From the NCBI GenBank assembly GCA_013396995.1, contig VWZP01005834.1:735271-799270 (forward strand): a stretch of 64,000 nucleotides of DNA, read 5' to 3'. This document shows, one piece after another, positions 36,551-49,623 of this stretch. Source of the DNA: Dicaeum eximium (lineage: Eukaryota > Chordata > Aves > Passeriformes > Dicaeidae). Made by a program: the position numbers and the translations under genes. The notes below the pieces were generated by a model that searched no databases, was not told the origin of the DNA, and was given only the letters and a program-made list of their open reading frames with translations. How positions within the stretch are numbered: the stretch's first letter is position 1; the number at the start of each line of letters is the position of its first letter.

Positions 36551-38499
36551 GGGCTTAGACTAATTTTTTTTCTTAAGACTTAAGTTTTAAAATATAGGTT
36601 TCAAATTTAATGTGTTCAAGATTACATGATGCATATAATTTCTGCCACATTTTCACCATCTGACTGTAAATTATCATGCTCATGTACACTTCAGAACCCT
36701 TCTTAGCCTAAAGTCTTGCAGGAAGTGTGTAATGCCAGCACTTTTAATGGTCTCTTCTGATACCTGGTGCTAGAAAACCTTGCTTGTAAGAAGAAAAATA
36801 AATATTCCTAGAGATACTTAGAGACTCTTAAATTAAGACAAACATCTAACATGAGAATCATTACAAGCCTAAAATCATGTCTCAGTTTAGATTTCTCTTC
36901 ATATATGGAGGCACTGTTTCTGGACAAGGTGATGTGAACTGTTACCACCACCTGATTAATTTCCCCAAGATAATGCTCAGCTGTGTTTCATTCCTTATTT
37001 AATTTTAACACGATGTCTGCATTTACTTCTCTTACCAAGATGACTGTTGACTTCAGGCTGCTTGGCAGGAGTAGCTCTTCACAACTGATGTGACTTGAGG
37101 AGACAAAATAAATCAAATCATCTTTTCAACATTTACTTTGACCTAGTTAAAAAATAATCCTTGCCAATGTTTTAGCTCCCAAGCATGAAAAACGTGGGCC
37201 TGTGGTTGGGGAGAGATCTCCATGGCTCTGGGCAAGATTTGCTGTTGTTCTGGGTTTCCTCTCATTTTACTCCAATCTCACTTATGCTCACTTGCGCTTT
37301 TTCAAAAAGTAATTTACCACAACTAAGCTTCCTGGAACATGGATCTCATTTAAATGGTACAGTGTTTGTACTTCTGTCTCTTTAATGACATATCAGAGGG
37401 AAAATAAAAGGAAGAAAAAAAGCAATTTATCCTTTTCAAAACTGTCATAACAGTTGGAGGCTTCTGAACTGGAGGTTTGTCACAAGTTAATTTTCCAACC
37501 TAAAATATTGCAGGCTTACTCCTAGCTTATACTCAACACTTGAAAGTCAGTCCATAAAAAAATCCCATGACCCTAACTGGAAAAAAATTTCGTGAGGACA
37601 GAATTTTTCCAAGAGATATGTCTGTTTGAATGGGAGTATTTATTGGCAAAAGAGCGACAGAAACACTTTTACACTCATATCTACAAAATAACACAGAGAA
37701 AGTGCAGAATCTCTGTAGAAAGGATTAACTTGAAAAGTGGCAGTTTGTGTTCAGCCCCATCCAGATCAAAGGCTTTTCATCCCAACTGTGTTTCTTATGT
37801 CTCAGACTGCTGTACTATAAAAGACAATCTTCATTTTAGAATCTAGACCTTAAAATCTTCTTGAATTAATAAACTTCTGCTTATCAATGCTTTGAGTTGA
37901 TTTGCAAATGCACACTATAAATGATTTAGGTTTTTTAAGAAGAAAATTTTGCAAAAGTTTGTTTAAAAAAAAGATTTTGTTTAAAAATTGCCACAGAATG
38001 GAAATATCCTGTGGAAAACACTTCTTTTGTGTGAGTCTGAACTCTCTTTCCATCAGTCTATTTGTTTTGGTTTGGTTTTTTCTTTTTCTTTGAATTGATG
38101 CAAAAATTAATTGTTCTGTCCCTGGCTGAGTGAAGTCTTCAAATGGGATTTCCTTCAAGACTTTGTTTCTCAAAGTAGGAGACAAAGCTCATATCCAGTG
38201 CCATGAAGGCCTATACTTTGAAACACTAGCTACAGATAATAGAGGGAGATGTCAAAAAATGTGCTTATTTGGGATAGAGCGAGGCTGATATACTGAGCAG
38301 CTCTCCTGAGAATCTTAGGCTCTTCCTCCATTTAAGATGATCTCAGGTGGCTGGAAGAAGACTGCTGTATTAGAAGAGCTATGAAACAACATTTTAGTCT
38401 GGAATCATAATACTGTAGTTACCTTGGCTACCAATGATTTTTGTGTTTGCCTCTCCAGATGCCCTTTCAGTCAGTCCTACAGACAGGAGACAGAATATT

Positions 38500-38543
38500 G
38501 TTTGTTTGTTTGTTTGTTTGTTTGTTTGTTTGTTTGTTTGTTT
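38500..38543. repeat. GTTT microsatellite, 11 perfect units
   Basis: Eleven uninterrupted GTTT units are followed by a T-run and AATTT. Confidence 0.96.
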
Positions 38544-41500
38544 TTAATTTGCTTGAGTCATACCTCTAGAAACATGCTAGTCAGAAAGCAGTACCCGTTT
38601 TTGTGTTTCCACCCAGCAGGATGAAATAGTATGTTTGCCTTTGCTTGCAAAAGAGAACAATTTGTTGCAGTGTTCCCTTATCCAATTAACATTTTCTTCA
38701 TCTCAGTGCAATCAAAAGTAGAGCATTTAGGGCCATGTTTGCATTTATTGGTAGAGCACTGGGCTCTTCCAGGGAAGAACCTGGAAAGAGGGTGCTGCCA
38801 CATAAAACTGAAGGAACCTAAGATCATATCCAGAAAATATTAGGTGCAGGGGCTGACTGTTTATTTAATGTTTATGCTAAGCAGACTTTTGAGTAGATGG
38901 TCCCTGAATAAAGACTTGGAGTCACCCCATAGTTCAGGATTTCATTGCTGGAAGTTGCATTTATAAGATGTTAGAGAGACTCCCGGTCAACAGCGACACA
39001 GCTTTCACAGCTGCACCTGCTTATGAGGATGAGCTGGGCTAGCACAGGGCACACAAGGCTTCCTTAACTCCCCAGGCAGGATGTGTGAGGATACAGGCTT
39101 TATTTTAGCCCTCAGCTTATATATTCCCCCCTAAAGCTCCATCAAGGAAAGTTGTGTGTTTTCCTTTCCATTCTGTATATTTAACTTTCCTTGTCTTCTC
39201 TGAAGATCTCCCAGAGTGTTCAGCATTCCTGGCACATTTGTATTTCCATCTCTGTTTCTGTCACTCTTTCCCCTTTCTCTCCTCCTCACTCTTTCTCTCC
39301 TTTCCTTACTCTATCTCTCTTTTCCCATCTTTCTTTAAAAAAAAAAAATACAGAATATAAAATACAGCTTTGTAACACATTTCTGCCTGTTTCATATTAT
39401 GTTTCAGATGCTACTTGTGTACTCATAGGAGTTGCTTTTTGTTCTGTGGTTTGCATACTGCAAGCCAGCATTAAATATGAATGGGAGCAACCTGTAGTTT
39501 TATTGTGCTCTTTCATTTTCAATTTTAAAAATAATCCCAGATTAATGGTGCTTGTACAGCCAGAAAAATTTTACATTTTAAAATGGAACAATGTGATTTG
39601 CTATTCTCCATATTTCATCCACTAGGCTAAGGTTTTTTTCGTTTCTCTACTTCCCAACCTGGAAAAAATAAGATTCTTCACTGATTTTATACAGGATTGG
39701 AAGAGTACACATGAATGATATAGATTGCATGATATCTTTTCTCTGGCAACTATTCTGTTAAATTAGTTTCAAAGCTGTCAAATTAAAACACATGCAGGCT
39801 GACATGTTATGTCCGGTGGGTGTTTTTGTCCTAGGAAGAGGTATCATGCTAGCCTTGGGAAAAGCCTGAAAGAGAACTTCCATCATTATTCAACTGAAAA
39901 GCAGAAAAGAGTGGCTGAATCATTAAGCTAATTTCCTCTGAAGGGGATGAAATAGCTATTGATGGGTTTTCCTCTCTTCTTGTGTTCCTGCCCTCTTCAT
40001 CTCAATGTCTCCCTGGGGTCTCCATTCCCAGTGAGCCATCCCTCCGTCCTTTTCCCAAACCTTCCTTCTCAAGTCCTATATGTGTTTCTAAATATTTCTG
40101 GCTTCCTTTTCTTTATATCTCAGAACTACAAATTCTGAGTTTGGCTGCCAAAGGCAAGACAGAAATAGGTATCAGTGGGCAGACACAGAAATTTAAAGGC
40201 AGGAACTTAACCTCTACTTACCCATCTATGTATTTTCATCACTGCCCCCAAACAGTTCCTTGTCAGTGTGGCTCTCTTTTGCCTTTGACAGGAGAGGTTT
40301 TGGTCATCCCTTGCACAGATAAAGTCAAACATTTTCTCCTTCTCTAGGTTAGCAAGGAAAGCCCCTGAGTTATGCCATGAGGAAGGACATCCAAAACCTC
40401 CATCCATGGCACAGAGGCACAGAGCTGTCTCCTGCTCTCAGGGGACTGGAGACTCACACTGCTCTGTGTGTTTTGTACAACAGAGGCTGAAAGAGCATTA
40501 CAGATCACCACTACAGAGGTTAGAAGCCCTGTTCACTCTTCCCTCCCTCTTTTGTGACAGGTGCATTTAAAGTGCTTCTATCAGCATATATTGACCCAAT
40601 TCTCAAGCATAATTAAAATCTGGGAAGCTATTTTAGTGGTTTTATGTTCATTCTGGACATGAACAGCAAGCAGGTAGAAACCTGTGAAACCACACTGGAG
40701 CTTTAGGAAGATAAAATGAGAAAAAAACCCGTTAATGTTACTTTTCCTTTCTTGACTTTTTTTTTTTCCTTTTAAATTGCCTGAATCCTTCCCTGCTAGA
40801 GGCCACGTAACTCCTTAACTCCTTTAAAAGTGAACATTAAAGGAAAATAGATATAATATTATGGTCAGAAAAGAACTTGTGATTTATGAGGAACTAAGAA
40901 GAACTGTCAAGCATTCTGTACCTAACAGTTTGTATGATTACATTCAATAAACATGACTCACAAAGCTACTTGATTGTTGCATTCATACATTTCTAACCCT
41001 TGTGGGGGGAGTATTATAGCCTTCTAAATAAAGGGGTTTAGGGTTGCAATTCCATGTCTTCTTGAAAAGAATTGTAAACTTACAATTGACTTTAACCTAA
41101 TCAGGGATTCTACCTCATCATTTCAAATGTACTGCCTTAGTTAGAAACTTGCCTCAGATTTATTGGGGAAGTGAAAATTCCGGCAATTCATCTGCACAGT
41201 TACTCAGAGGTACTCCAAGAAAGCCAGAATTTTGATCCTAATTGGCCATAAGTTTGTTCTGGGAGGTGAGTCTCATGGCTCTTCAAATCTGAATCATAGT
41301 AAGTGTGCAGGCAGCTCTTATTCACACCCATGTAGGCACTTGCTACTAAAAGACCCACAAACTAAATTTCTCAATTTCTTCAGTTAGTAAGAACTGTAAT
41401 TCAGCTACATATTTTAAAGTGTGTGCCTTGTAATATTTTTGTTTCCAATGAATTTACAGTTAATTGCAATGATTATTTTGAAGACTTCTAAACCCTTATT

Positions 41501-44500
41501 TAGCCTGTACAGTGCTGAATAGTGGTGTGATTTCTGTATATGCCAGAGTTCATATATGCTAATCAGTCTGACTGCTTAGAAAACACTGCATAGCACCGGA
41601 CTGGTTTGCAGGGAGAGTAGCCTGTAAGGGTTGGCTATTAGCTGGTTTCAGGCACCTTTTGTCTACACATTGCCTGACAAGCAATGGATTCTTGTGTGCT
41701 CCCAACAGCTTGCAGTTCCAGTGCAATGAGGCTGAACCAGGCTTTTCTTCATTAAAGATGAAATCAAGCCAAAAATAGTCTCTGTAAACTGCTGTTTTCT
41801 TTTATTCATGGTAGTACAGGCAACAAATCAAAGATCTTACTCACTTTAAACTATACACCCCTGCCCGCCATACACACACAGTTGCAGGCATTTTGCAGTC
41901 CTTCCTTTAATGAGCTTCTTATTCTGAAGAGGTCACACTCTTCAGACGTTGTTTATTTTTCTCTGCTCGGGAGCAGCACCTTGCACGGATCTGCAATCAT
42001 TCCTGTTAAATGTTGTCTAATTGCGCACTTTCGCTCCATCTTCCAGGAAGCTCCTAATGATCCTCCCAAGCCTCTGTTAAGCTAAATATTTCTGTGTTGT
42101 CAGCAACTTTCACCACCTGTCTATTCATCCTGCTGTACAGAAAATTCCTAACACCTGGCACCTAGCACTTGTTTGGGTATGAAGCAAATGAAGCACTCAG
42201 TTTCTCAGGGGAGTGCTCAGAGCTGGCAGCAGGCAGGGGCAATGGCTGCTCCTGGTGAACAGGAACATCAGTCAGCCTTAGAGTCAGGTGCTTGGGGAAA
42301 GGCTCTCCTTGGGGTACAAACAAACTTGACACTGAAAACCTGGGCTGGGCTTTTTGTTTGGTTGGTTCTTTTTCCAGTGATGCGTGTGCAGAACAGCAAA
42401 TGCTCAAATACAACAAGCAAGCATGATTTGGAAATAGCCAGAGCCTTTGCTCAAATCAACCCCACCTTATAATAATAGTTGTACTAAGCTCTGTGAAACT
42501 GAAGAATGAAGCTTGCAGGTTGCAAAAGCAAGGATCTGAAGGCACCAAGAAGGCAGCACACTAGGATGCAAGCTGCTGCTGTGTAGCATCTTTGGAAAGG
42601 GGATATTTTATTTAGGAGTTCTCCTGTATATTACCTACCTCAGTGCATGGCTGTCAAGTCTACTGAGAAGACAGAAGACCAAACAATTGGACACAGAGCA
42701 ATGGGAATGCTGTGTTGACTGATTGGAAACCTCGTCTGGAAAGTGAAGCTAATTTTAAGTGAATGCAGGAAGGAAATATCTAGGAAAAAGTGGGATAAAT
42801 TTGGCAGCTTTTTTTCCTTTTCGTTGGAGTAAGAGGAGTCAGGGAAATATAAGCTGCCAGCAAGAACATCAGAAGGCTTTGTAAAGGTTTTTGTGATATG
42901 TGCCTTTCACCTAGATATATTGAACTGAAAGGGATGCAGGTACTAGCATGAAGATAGATGACTATCTTGTAGCTACTAAAAATGTAAGATTTTTTAGTAG
43001 CTCTTTCATGGCATAGAGGATTTCTGTCTCACAAGGGAGAGTTTCAAGAAGCAGATCCAAGCCTTGGGATGCAATAATAATGGTGTAAGAGTTAGCAATA
43101 GCTGAGGGATGACTATGAAGTCAACTGCAACTGGAGAGCTGCTGGCTATATTGGACACATGAGCTGTATACAAACAGATCCTTCATGTTTTTAACACAAT
43201 AAATAAACAGCAGTTGGTATTGAATCTCCATGTTCAGTTTCAAGAGTTATATGAATTGCTGACTAAATGGTCATTTCAGTATCCTGGCTCATTTTGTGAA
43301 AGTCTCAGAAAGTAGAGCAGTGTGGATGAGATACAGGAATGGTTTCTAAAGATGAGCAAATGTTGGACTTTTTAATTACAGTCAGCTCAGCCTCTGAATT
43401 AATGAGTATGCTTTGTTCTTTGGACTTTTTTAAAAATGTGCTATTTATCATTACGATGAAGATCTAAAAGCTCCATTTCACTGTGTGAGTGTAGGGTGAA
43501 TTATAAATCGTGACATATTTTGGGTAGATATTAATCTTTTCTTATGTAAGCCGAAAGTGAAAACTTGTAAAGAAAGTAATATTTAATTTCTTCTGTAACA
43601 TGTCAATAACAGCTTGTCTTTGGGAATTTCAGCCTTTCCAAATTAAATTTTAGCACTTACGTGTTTACTTTACCTGTTTTAATTAAGAATTGGCAGGCGT
43701 AAAAGAAAAAAAATCTATTTTATGAGCTGATATGATCTTAATTGGAATGCCTGGTTCTTACATTGTCATTGATCACTTATTTTTGGGAGTTATATCAAGG
43801 TGCACATGAGGAATATGTGATACTTCCCCATGGCAATATCTAGCAGAAGGAGCTGAGAGAGCCCAGGTGTTTTAACAGGGTGGTTTGAAAAAGCTCCAGA
43901 AATCGTATGTAATTTTGGAATCCTTGGGGGAGGCAGGGGACAGCTTTCCAAACACCTGGACTCCTTGATCCACCTGTAGGATAAGCTTTCCTGCCTAAGA
44001 TGTTGCAGCATATTAGTCATCTTTGCCATGTTTGAACAATACTTTGTGGTGGAGCTCCAGAACAAAAGTGCAATGTTTTTATGCAGATCCCACAGAAACA
44101 TTGCCCCATAAAAAGTATTCTTCCCTGCCTTGTTTCCTTCAGACTTGCAGAAAGACATTGATGGGCAGGGGCCTGGAGGAAATGGGAAATAAGAGGCATT
44201 AGAATGCTTTAGAACCTTATGTCCTTTTGTATTCTTGCTCTAGCTACAAAAGGAAGAGTACAGAAGCTTAACTAAATAATGGTTTGGTTTTTTACTCAAA
44301 TGCAGTTTCTTAGTAGAGTCTTTCAAAGTTGTGATAGATCAGACAGAAGCTGGGAGATGTTAAAATAGAGAGAAGTGGGGGTTTAGATGTTTTTGCTGTG
44401 CAGGAGGGAAAACATGGGCACAAGCAAAGCACGGGGAAAAATGCAGCTGTGTCAGTGAAATAGTTTAATAATAAATGCATGCTTTGAAATGTTTGTTTCA

Positions 44501-46501
44501 ATTTTCATGTATGCTATAAGCAATCTATTAGGTCTCAAAGTTATTTAAGAAAAACAAAAAAAAAAATCATGCAATATACTGAAAAAGTGAATCCAGTGAG
44601 TTGTAAGATAAGATGGTCAGCAGGCCTTTCCTTAGATCTTTATGGGAAGAGAAAGAGGCTCCAAGACTGCATCTGATGCAACTTAGGAAGAATATATCAC
44701 ATGCAGTATGAAGTGCTTATTAGTTACCTCTATTAAAAAAAATTGCCTGCTGTTGCCAGGCCTAACTTCAGCTTTTTGAAGTGCCTAACTTATATTTTTG
44801 AATCTTGTTGTTCTTTCATCTCCAAGATCAAAGAGCCTTGGACCTATTTAGGAATGTTGAGACTGTAATGGGCTCAGTTGAGGTGCCTGTTATATAGTAC
44901 CTACCCATGTAATGATTTTGGGTGATACAGCCACACGGCTTTCTGAGGCTGAGAAATGTAATCTGGTCCCAATTGTTCCAATTGAAGAGCTATGTGTAAA
45001 TTAAATGACCAAGAAGGTGCTTCTGACTGGTGGCCTCTGCATCTCATATCAGGGTAAGACAGTGGCACATATCAGTGCCATCTGTCACCTTTGTTTTTCC
45101 AGAAAAGAAATCTGGAAACTACGGAAAGCTACTCAGTTCTGGGTAGCTAGGGTACAGTACAACACGCAACCACTAAATTACTTTAATTGGAAGTGGTCAT
45201 TAAGTCAAAATCATTAGGGACATGGGTGTTTATTTAAATATTCCACAGGGGGTGAGATAGAATATGGTCAACGTATGTTGTATGAAATATTGAGATTCTT
45301 GAATTTCTGATCAAGATGATCAAGGGATAAAATCATACTTCAGCATTATGAGATCTGGAGATTTCAAGAGCTAGCAATGTGGGTTTAGAGGGAGATATAT
45401 ATCCTAGAGGTTTGCATGGGGCATCTCATCCATCCTGCTGAATCAATACCTCAGTGTCATCCAGTGTAAAGACCTCATCTACTATAATCAAGTCCTTCCA
45501 GATATGGGTTTTATGTTTTTTTGGGTTTTTTTTGAAGATGAAGACAGTGAGCATGTATCTCTTCCTCATTCATGTAGCAACAGATGCCTTTGTGAGGAAG
45601 GAACTCAGGCATACTTCATGCATTTTTTATTCCATGAGACAAGCAAGTCCTTTCATTACTCAGCATGATATCCCCTTTGGAAACAGTCCTTTGTCATATC
45701 TAATGTTGGGCATGCTATGGTCAGTCTGTCTAACCTCATCTATGCCATTGCTTAAACTACAGTGACTGAGAAAGCCTTTGTGGACTGTCTTGAGTAATTT
45801 GTGATCTTCTCACTTGCTGAAGTGTCTCTGAGGCATAGCTTGGGCAGTAAGCATGTCTAAACCACCAGTTCCTGGGAGCTGATGGGAAGTGCTGTGGGAG
45901 GCAGCAGTAACTGGGGGGCTGGACAAGCCCTCCTCCTGCTCAGTTTCAGCAGCAATCACTGTGTAAAAAGCAGCTCCGCTGCGTCGCTCACACATGTTTG
46001 TGGCTCGTGCACGTTTGCTGCAGTTGATTGTAGGACAAAACTCACCTGAACTGGTCCTGGGGAACTGAAATGCCCTTTGGCAGGCCATGAAGAAATAAAG
46101 AAACCAACAATTGGTGCTGCTGGTGAGGATGATTTTGGGAGCTAGAACTCGGGCTCTTGTGGTCCTGTGCTGTGTTCCCTGGCGCTATGGAACTCCTCAC
46201 CAGCTTCAGCCATTTGAGAACTGGTTGAGTCCTTCAAGCTCTTTATCCAGACACCTTCACTCCTAACAGGAGAGAGACTGTCACATCTAAAAGGTGATTT
46301 TCTGCACCTTAGACAGCTCTTTTAAGGATGGCAGCCTAAGTGGCTAGATGGAACTGGACAGCTGACATCTAGCCAACACTAGCTGATTGCCTCCTTTCTT
46401 TCAGAACCTTTGCTGCCATGCATTATTCAATCCTTTACAGGGAAGACAAGTGTTTGTTGGAATTAGTGAAAGAACAGATTAAAGACTCCCAGTAAGATGT
46501 G

Positions 46502-46523
46502 TATATATATATATATATATATA
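46502..46523. repeat. TA dinucleotide microsatellite, 11 units
   Basis: Eleven TA units follow GTG at 46499-46501. Confidence 0.95.
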
Positions 46524-47125
46524 AGTATTTCAATCTGCTACAAAGCAATATGTGTCTCTTTGTAGGGAAATTTATATACTTTTGTTTTTCATATGAGATA
46601 AGGATATTTAATTTAACAAATAATACACCTACCACTTCCAGACAAACTCAAAAGAGATGTATGCTAGGGTAGCTGGCCTCAGTCCAGCAGAGCCATTAGA
46701 TGTGTGTAACCCTTAAAAAAAGGAAGTCTGTTTAGCTCCTCCTCCTTATGCTTTTTGAGGCATTGATCTTGTGTCTTGATCCATTTAGCCTATTGGGCTG
46801 AAGTGTTTGAGGATCCACAAGAGAAAGGCCACAACCTGGTCCAAGGTTATGTTTACCAGTCATCCCCTGCCCTCGTCCAAAACCAACCTGGCAGATTTTT
46901 TTGCACCCTTGAACACACAGAATTTTCCTTTTCTACAGTGTCTGTGTGTTGCATGCCAACCCTCACACAGTCTCTTATCCTTCAACCTGGGTGAAATTTG
47001 TACAGACTCAATATGTGTCAGCCAGGATTTGAGCCCAACCTAAACACAGCCAGAGCACAGCCATAATTGATCACAGGCTCAGAAGGGAAGGCTTAACCTT
47101 TGCAACGCTGAGTTTGTGCTTTCTC

Positions 47126-47174
47126 NNNNNNNNNNNNNNNNNNNNNNNNNNNNNNNNNNNNNNNNNNNNNNNNN
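47126..47174. other. Assembly gap (49 Ns)
   Basis: A run of 49 N characters ends exactly where a 13-G homopolymer begins (47175-47187). True length and content are unknown. It probably marks a G-rich stretch the sequencing could not cross. Confidence 1.
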
Positions 47175-47208
47175 GGGGGGGGGGGGGCAGGGAGTGGGGG
47201 CCAGTGGG
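47175..47208 (+). repeat. G-rich run with G-quadruplex-forming pattern next to the gap
   Basis: Thirteen Gs are followed by CA, GGG, AGT, GGGGG, CCAGT and GGG. This fits the G3+N1-7 four-run pattern of an intramolecular quadruplex on the + strand. Confidence 0.85.
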
Positions 47209-49602
47209 AACTTGGATCACTGAATGAAACAGTAAAGGGCATGAAGTAATTTGTGCCGTTTCTGGAATAAAGGGTTCAGATAAGGATCCATCAGAATTTT
47301 TTAATAACTTAGCCAGTTATAAATCTTTGTAACAGGAATATATCACTGGGATTTTTGTGTGTTCAGGGATTTTTGATCCTGAATATGCTGAAATTTCACA
47401 CAATGCATTTTTATATACTTCTCTGTGTTTTTTTGTGAACAGTTCTAGCTCCCCATGGGTCTTCTGAATTGAGCCAGTGGTGAAACTTTTCTCTATGATG
47501 TTGATTAGTGTAAATGTGCCAGGGTACATGATCTGTGAGTTAAAATCTGCATTGAGGCTCCAAAATTTTATTTGATGGTTGTGCCTTAAGGCCAAGTGTG
47601 AACAACTGACATTTTTCCCTATTTCAGTTCCTCTGCCTATGTCTTCTTGTTAAAGCTAGAGACACAGTAAAATCTCTAGGCATCCAAACTGCCTTCTAGT
47701 TGTGTGAAATAGTGGCTATACATCAATGAAATACTTTGCTATGTAAGATTTTAGAGAAATGTAGGTATGCTGAAAGGAAAATACAAAAATATTAGGAGTT
47801 ACTTTTGTGGTTGATCTAATAATCTACCTGTTATTTATGAATATGCCTAGTCATAGCTTATGCAAGTTTTTGCATTTGCTTCATGCAGTGGGATTTTCCT
47901 TTCTGCCTCAGGAAGAAGCTCTGACCTCTGTGAAAGACTGCTGTTTTGATGGCCACAGCTCCAGCACACAAGCCTCATACAGAAGCACACTTCTAGTACA
48001 TGTACTCAGTATCAACATCTATATGTTAGGTACAGCTGTCAGTTCCATAGCTTCCAAAAATGTAACTTCCAGGCTAGCACAATGCTGCAAGTTGTCTGAT
48101 GCCAAGAGCAAAGGCCAAGTCTTCATTTTCTGGAATGTTTTGTCTGTTCTGCAGAGATTTGCACAGTGCTCTGTCTGTACTTGCTGGTGAGGTGCCTGTG
48201 AGTAGCATCAGTGTAACGCACATACGCCTTACCTTTCTCATTCCCTATTTCATGCAGATGCTCCAAGCTCAACGCAGTGTCATCTGGCCCTTCCATGAGC
48301 AGAGGACCCTTGGCAGATATGTTCCTTCCCATGTAAATGTTGCAGGCTGCCACCCCCATGAATGCTACAAATAGTTCAGCTGAAGTCATGTTTAAGCCAG
48401 ACAGAAAAATAAACCTCTCACAGTGGAAAGAGCTCTTCAACATGATCCAGACTGCAGTATAGTCCCTCGGGACTATTTGTGCAGTGGGATACTCTTCACT
48501 GTGAATAGGAGTGACAAAATCTGGCCCAGAGTTAGTTCCCTAAAGATGTAAATATAGAAACTCCACAGAAACACGTGCAAGGGCACAGAAGGTTTTTTTT
48601 CCACCCATGATCTTTGCCAGCGAGGTCTCTCTCTCTCTCAGAGTCACTGCGGCAGTTCAAAGCTTCACTCGCATTGTGGGTTGACAGGGGGAAACATTGC
48701 TGATCCAGCTCAGAGAAGCAGGCAATTTGCTTCTATAAAACTACACTTAGTAAAGCTTTTGGGATTTCATATAGGCATATCTGAATCATGTGTAGTATAT
48801 GAAGTGCTCTCAGTCATGAGAAGAAGAGGGGGTCACATGAGGATAAGAAGCTCTTCAGACAGAGAGAGTAACCTTTGATGAAGTGCTCAGGCCACAGACA
48901 GGGAGGCTGTCTGCAGCTTGTGCAGTAATCTAGAAGTACTGATTGACAGCTTTATTGTGTTTCATAGAGATTTGCAAAATACTGAAACCCAGAACACACA
49001 CATCTGCACATCTGCAGTACCCCATTTTTGCTGTGCACCTGGTCCCTGGTGTGGTAGGAGGATCCAGGCTTTTGTGCAAGGGGCATTTCTTTGACAGGAT
49101 GGTTTTTTTCCTTCCCCAGCTGTGCTGATTCTCAGGGAAGTCACTTCACTGATTGAAACCTCTCTCTGTGCCCAGTAAGCACTGTTAAGCAGGCTGAGGT
49201 TTCCTGTGTGGAGAATTGGATACCCTTGGCATAGTGCTTGAGACCACTGAGTCAGCCTTAACCAGGAGCTCTCACCCCCATGGCATGAATTAGCTGTGGT
49301 AATCTTTGCAAGTGGAGCTGTAAGTAACAAAACCGCTGGTCAGATATGGGCATACAGTGCTGCTTTCAGCAGTATGAATGTGTTTCTCTGAAAGTTTCAT
49401 TGTGTTACACTCATTTCACTCATTTGCCAGGAGTTGTTTGACCTTTCATTTGTGCGCTGTAGGCATGCAGTGCACAGAGGCTCTACCCGCAGCAACAAAA
49501 TTTACCTCTTTCTTTAAAAATGCCTCTAGTGCTGGGAGAGATAGGGAATTTTGTTGTTGTTGTTAACCTCACATAACAGTTCTCTTCCTGCCCCCCTCCC
49601 CC

Positions 49603-49623
49603 TTTTTTTTTTTTTTTTTTTTT
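49603..49623. repeat. Poly-T run of 21 with C-rich flank
   Basis: A C-rich stretch (49590-49602) is followed by 21 consecutive T. It is a simple homopolymer. Confidence 0.95.

Noticed and set aside
39191..39625. 144-codon frame on the + strand
   Set aside because: Its first half is a CT-rich low-complexity stretch ending in an A-run, and the rest has no domain. It is a chance frame.
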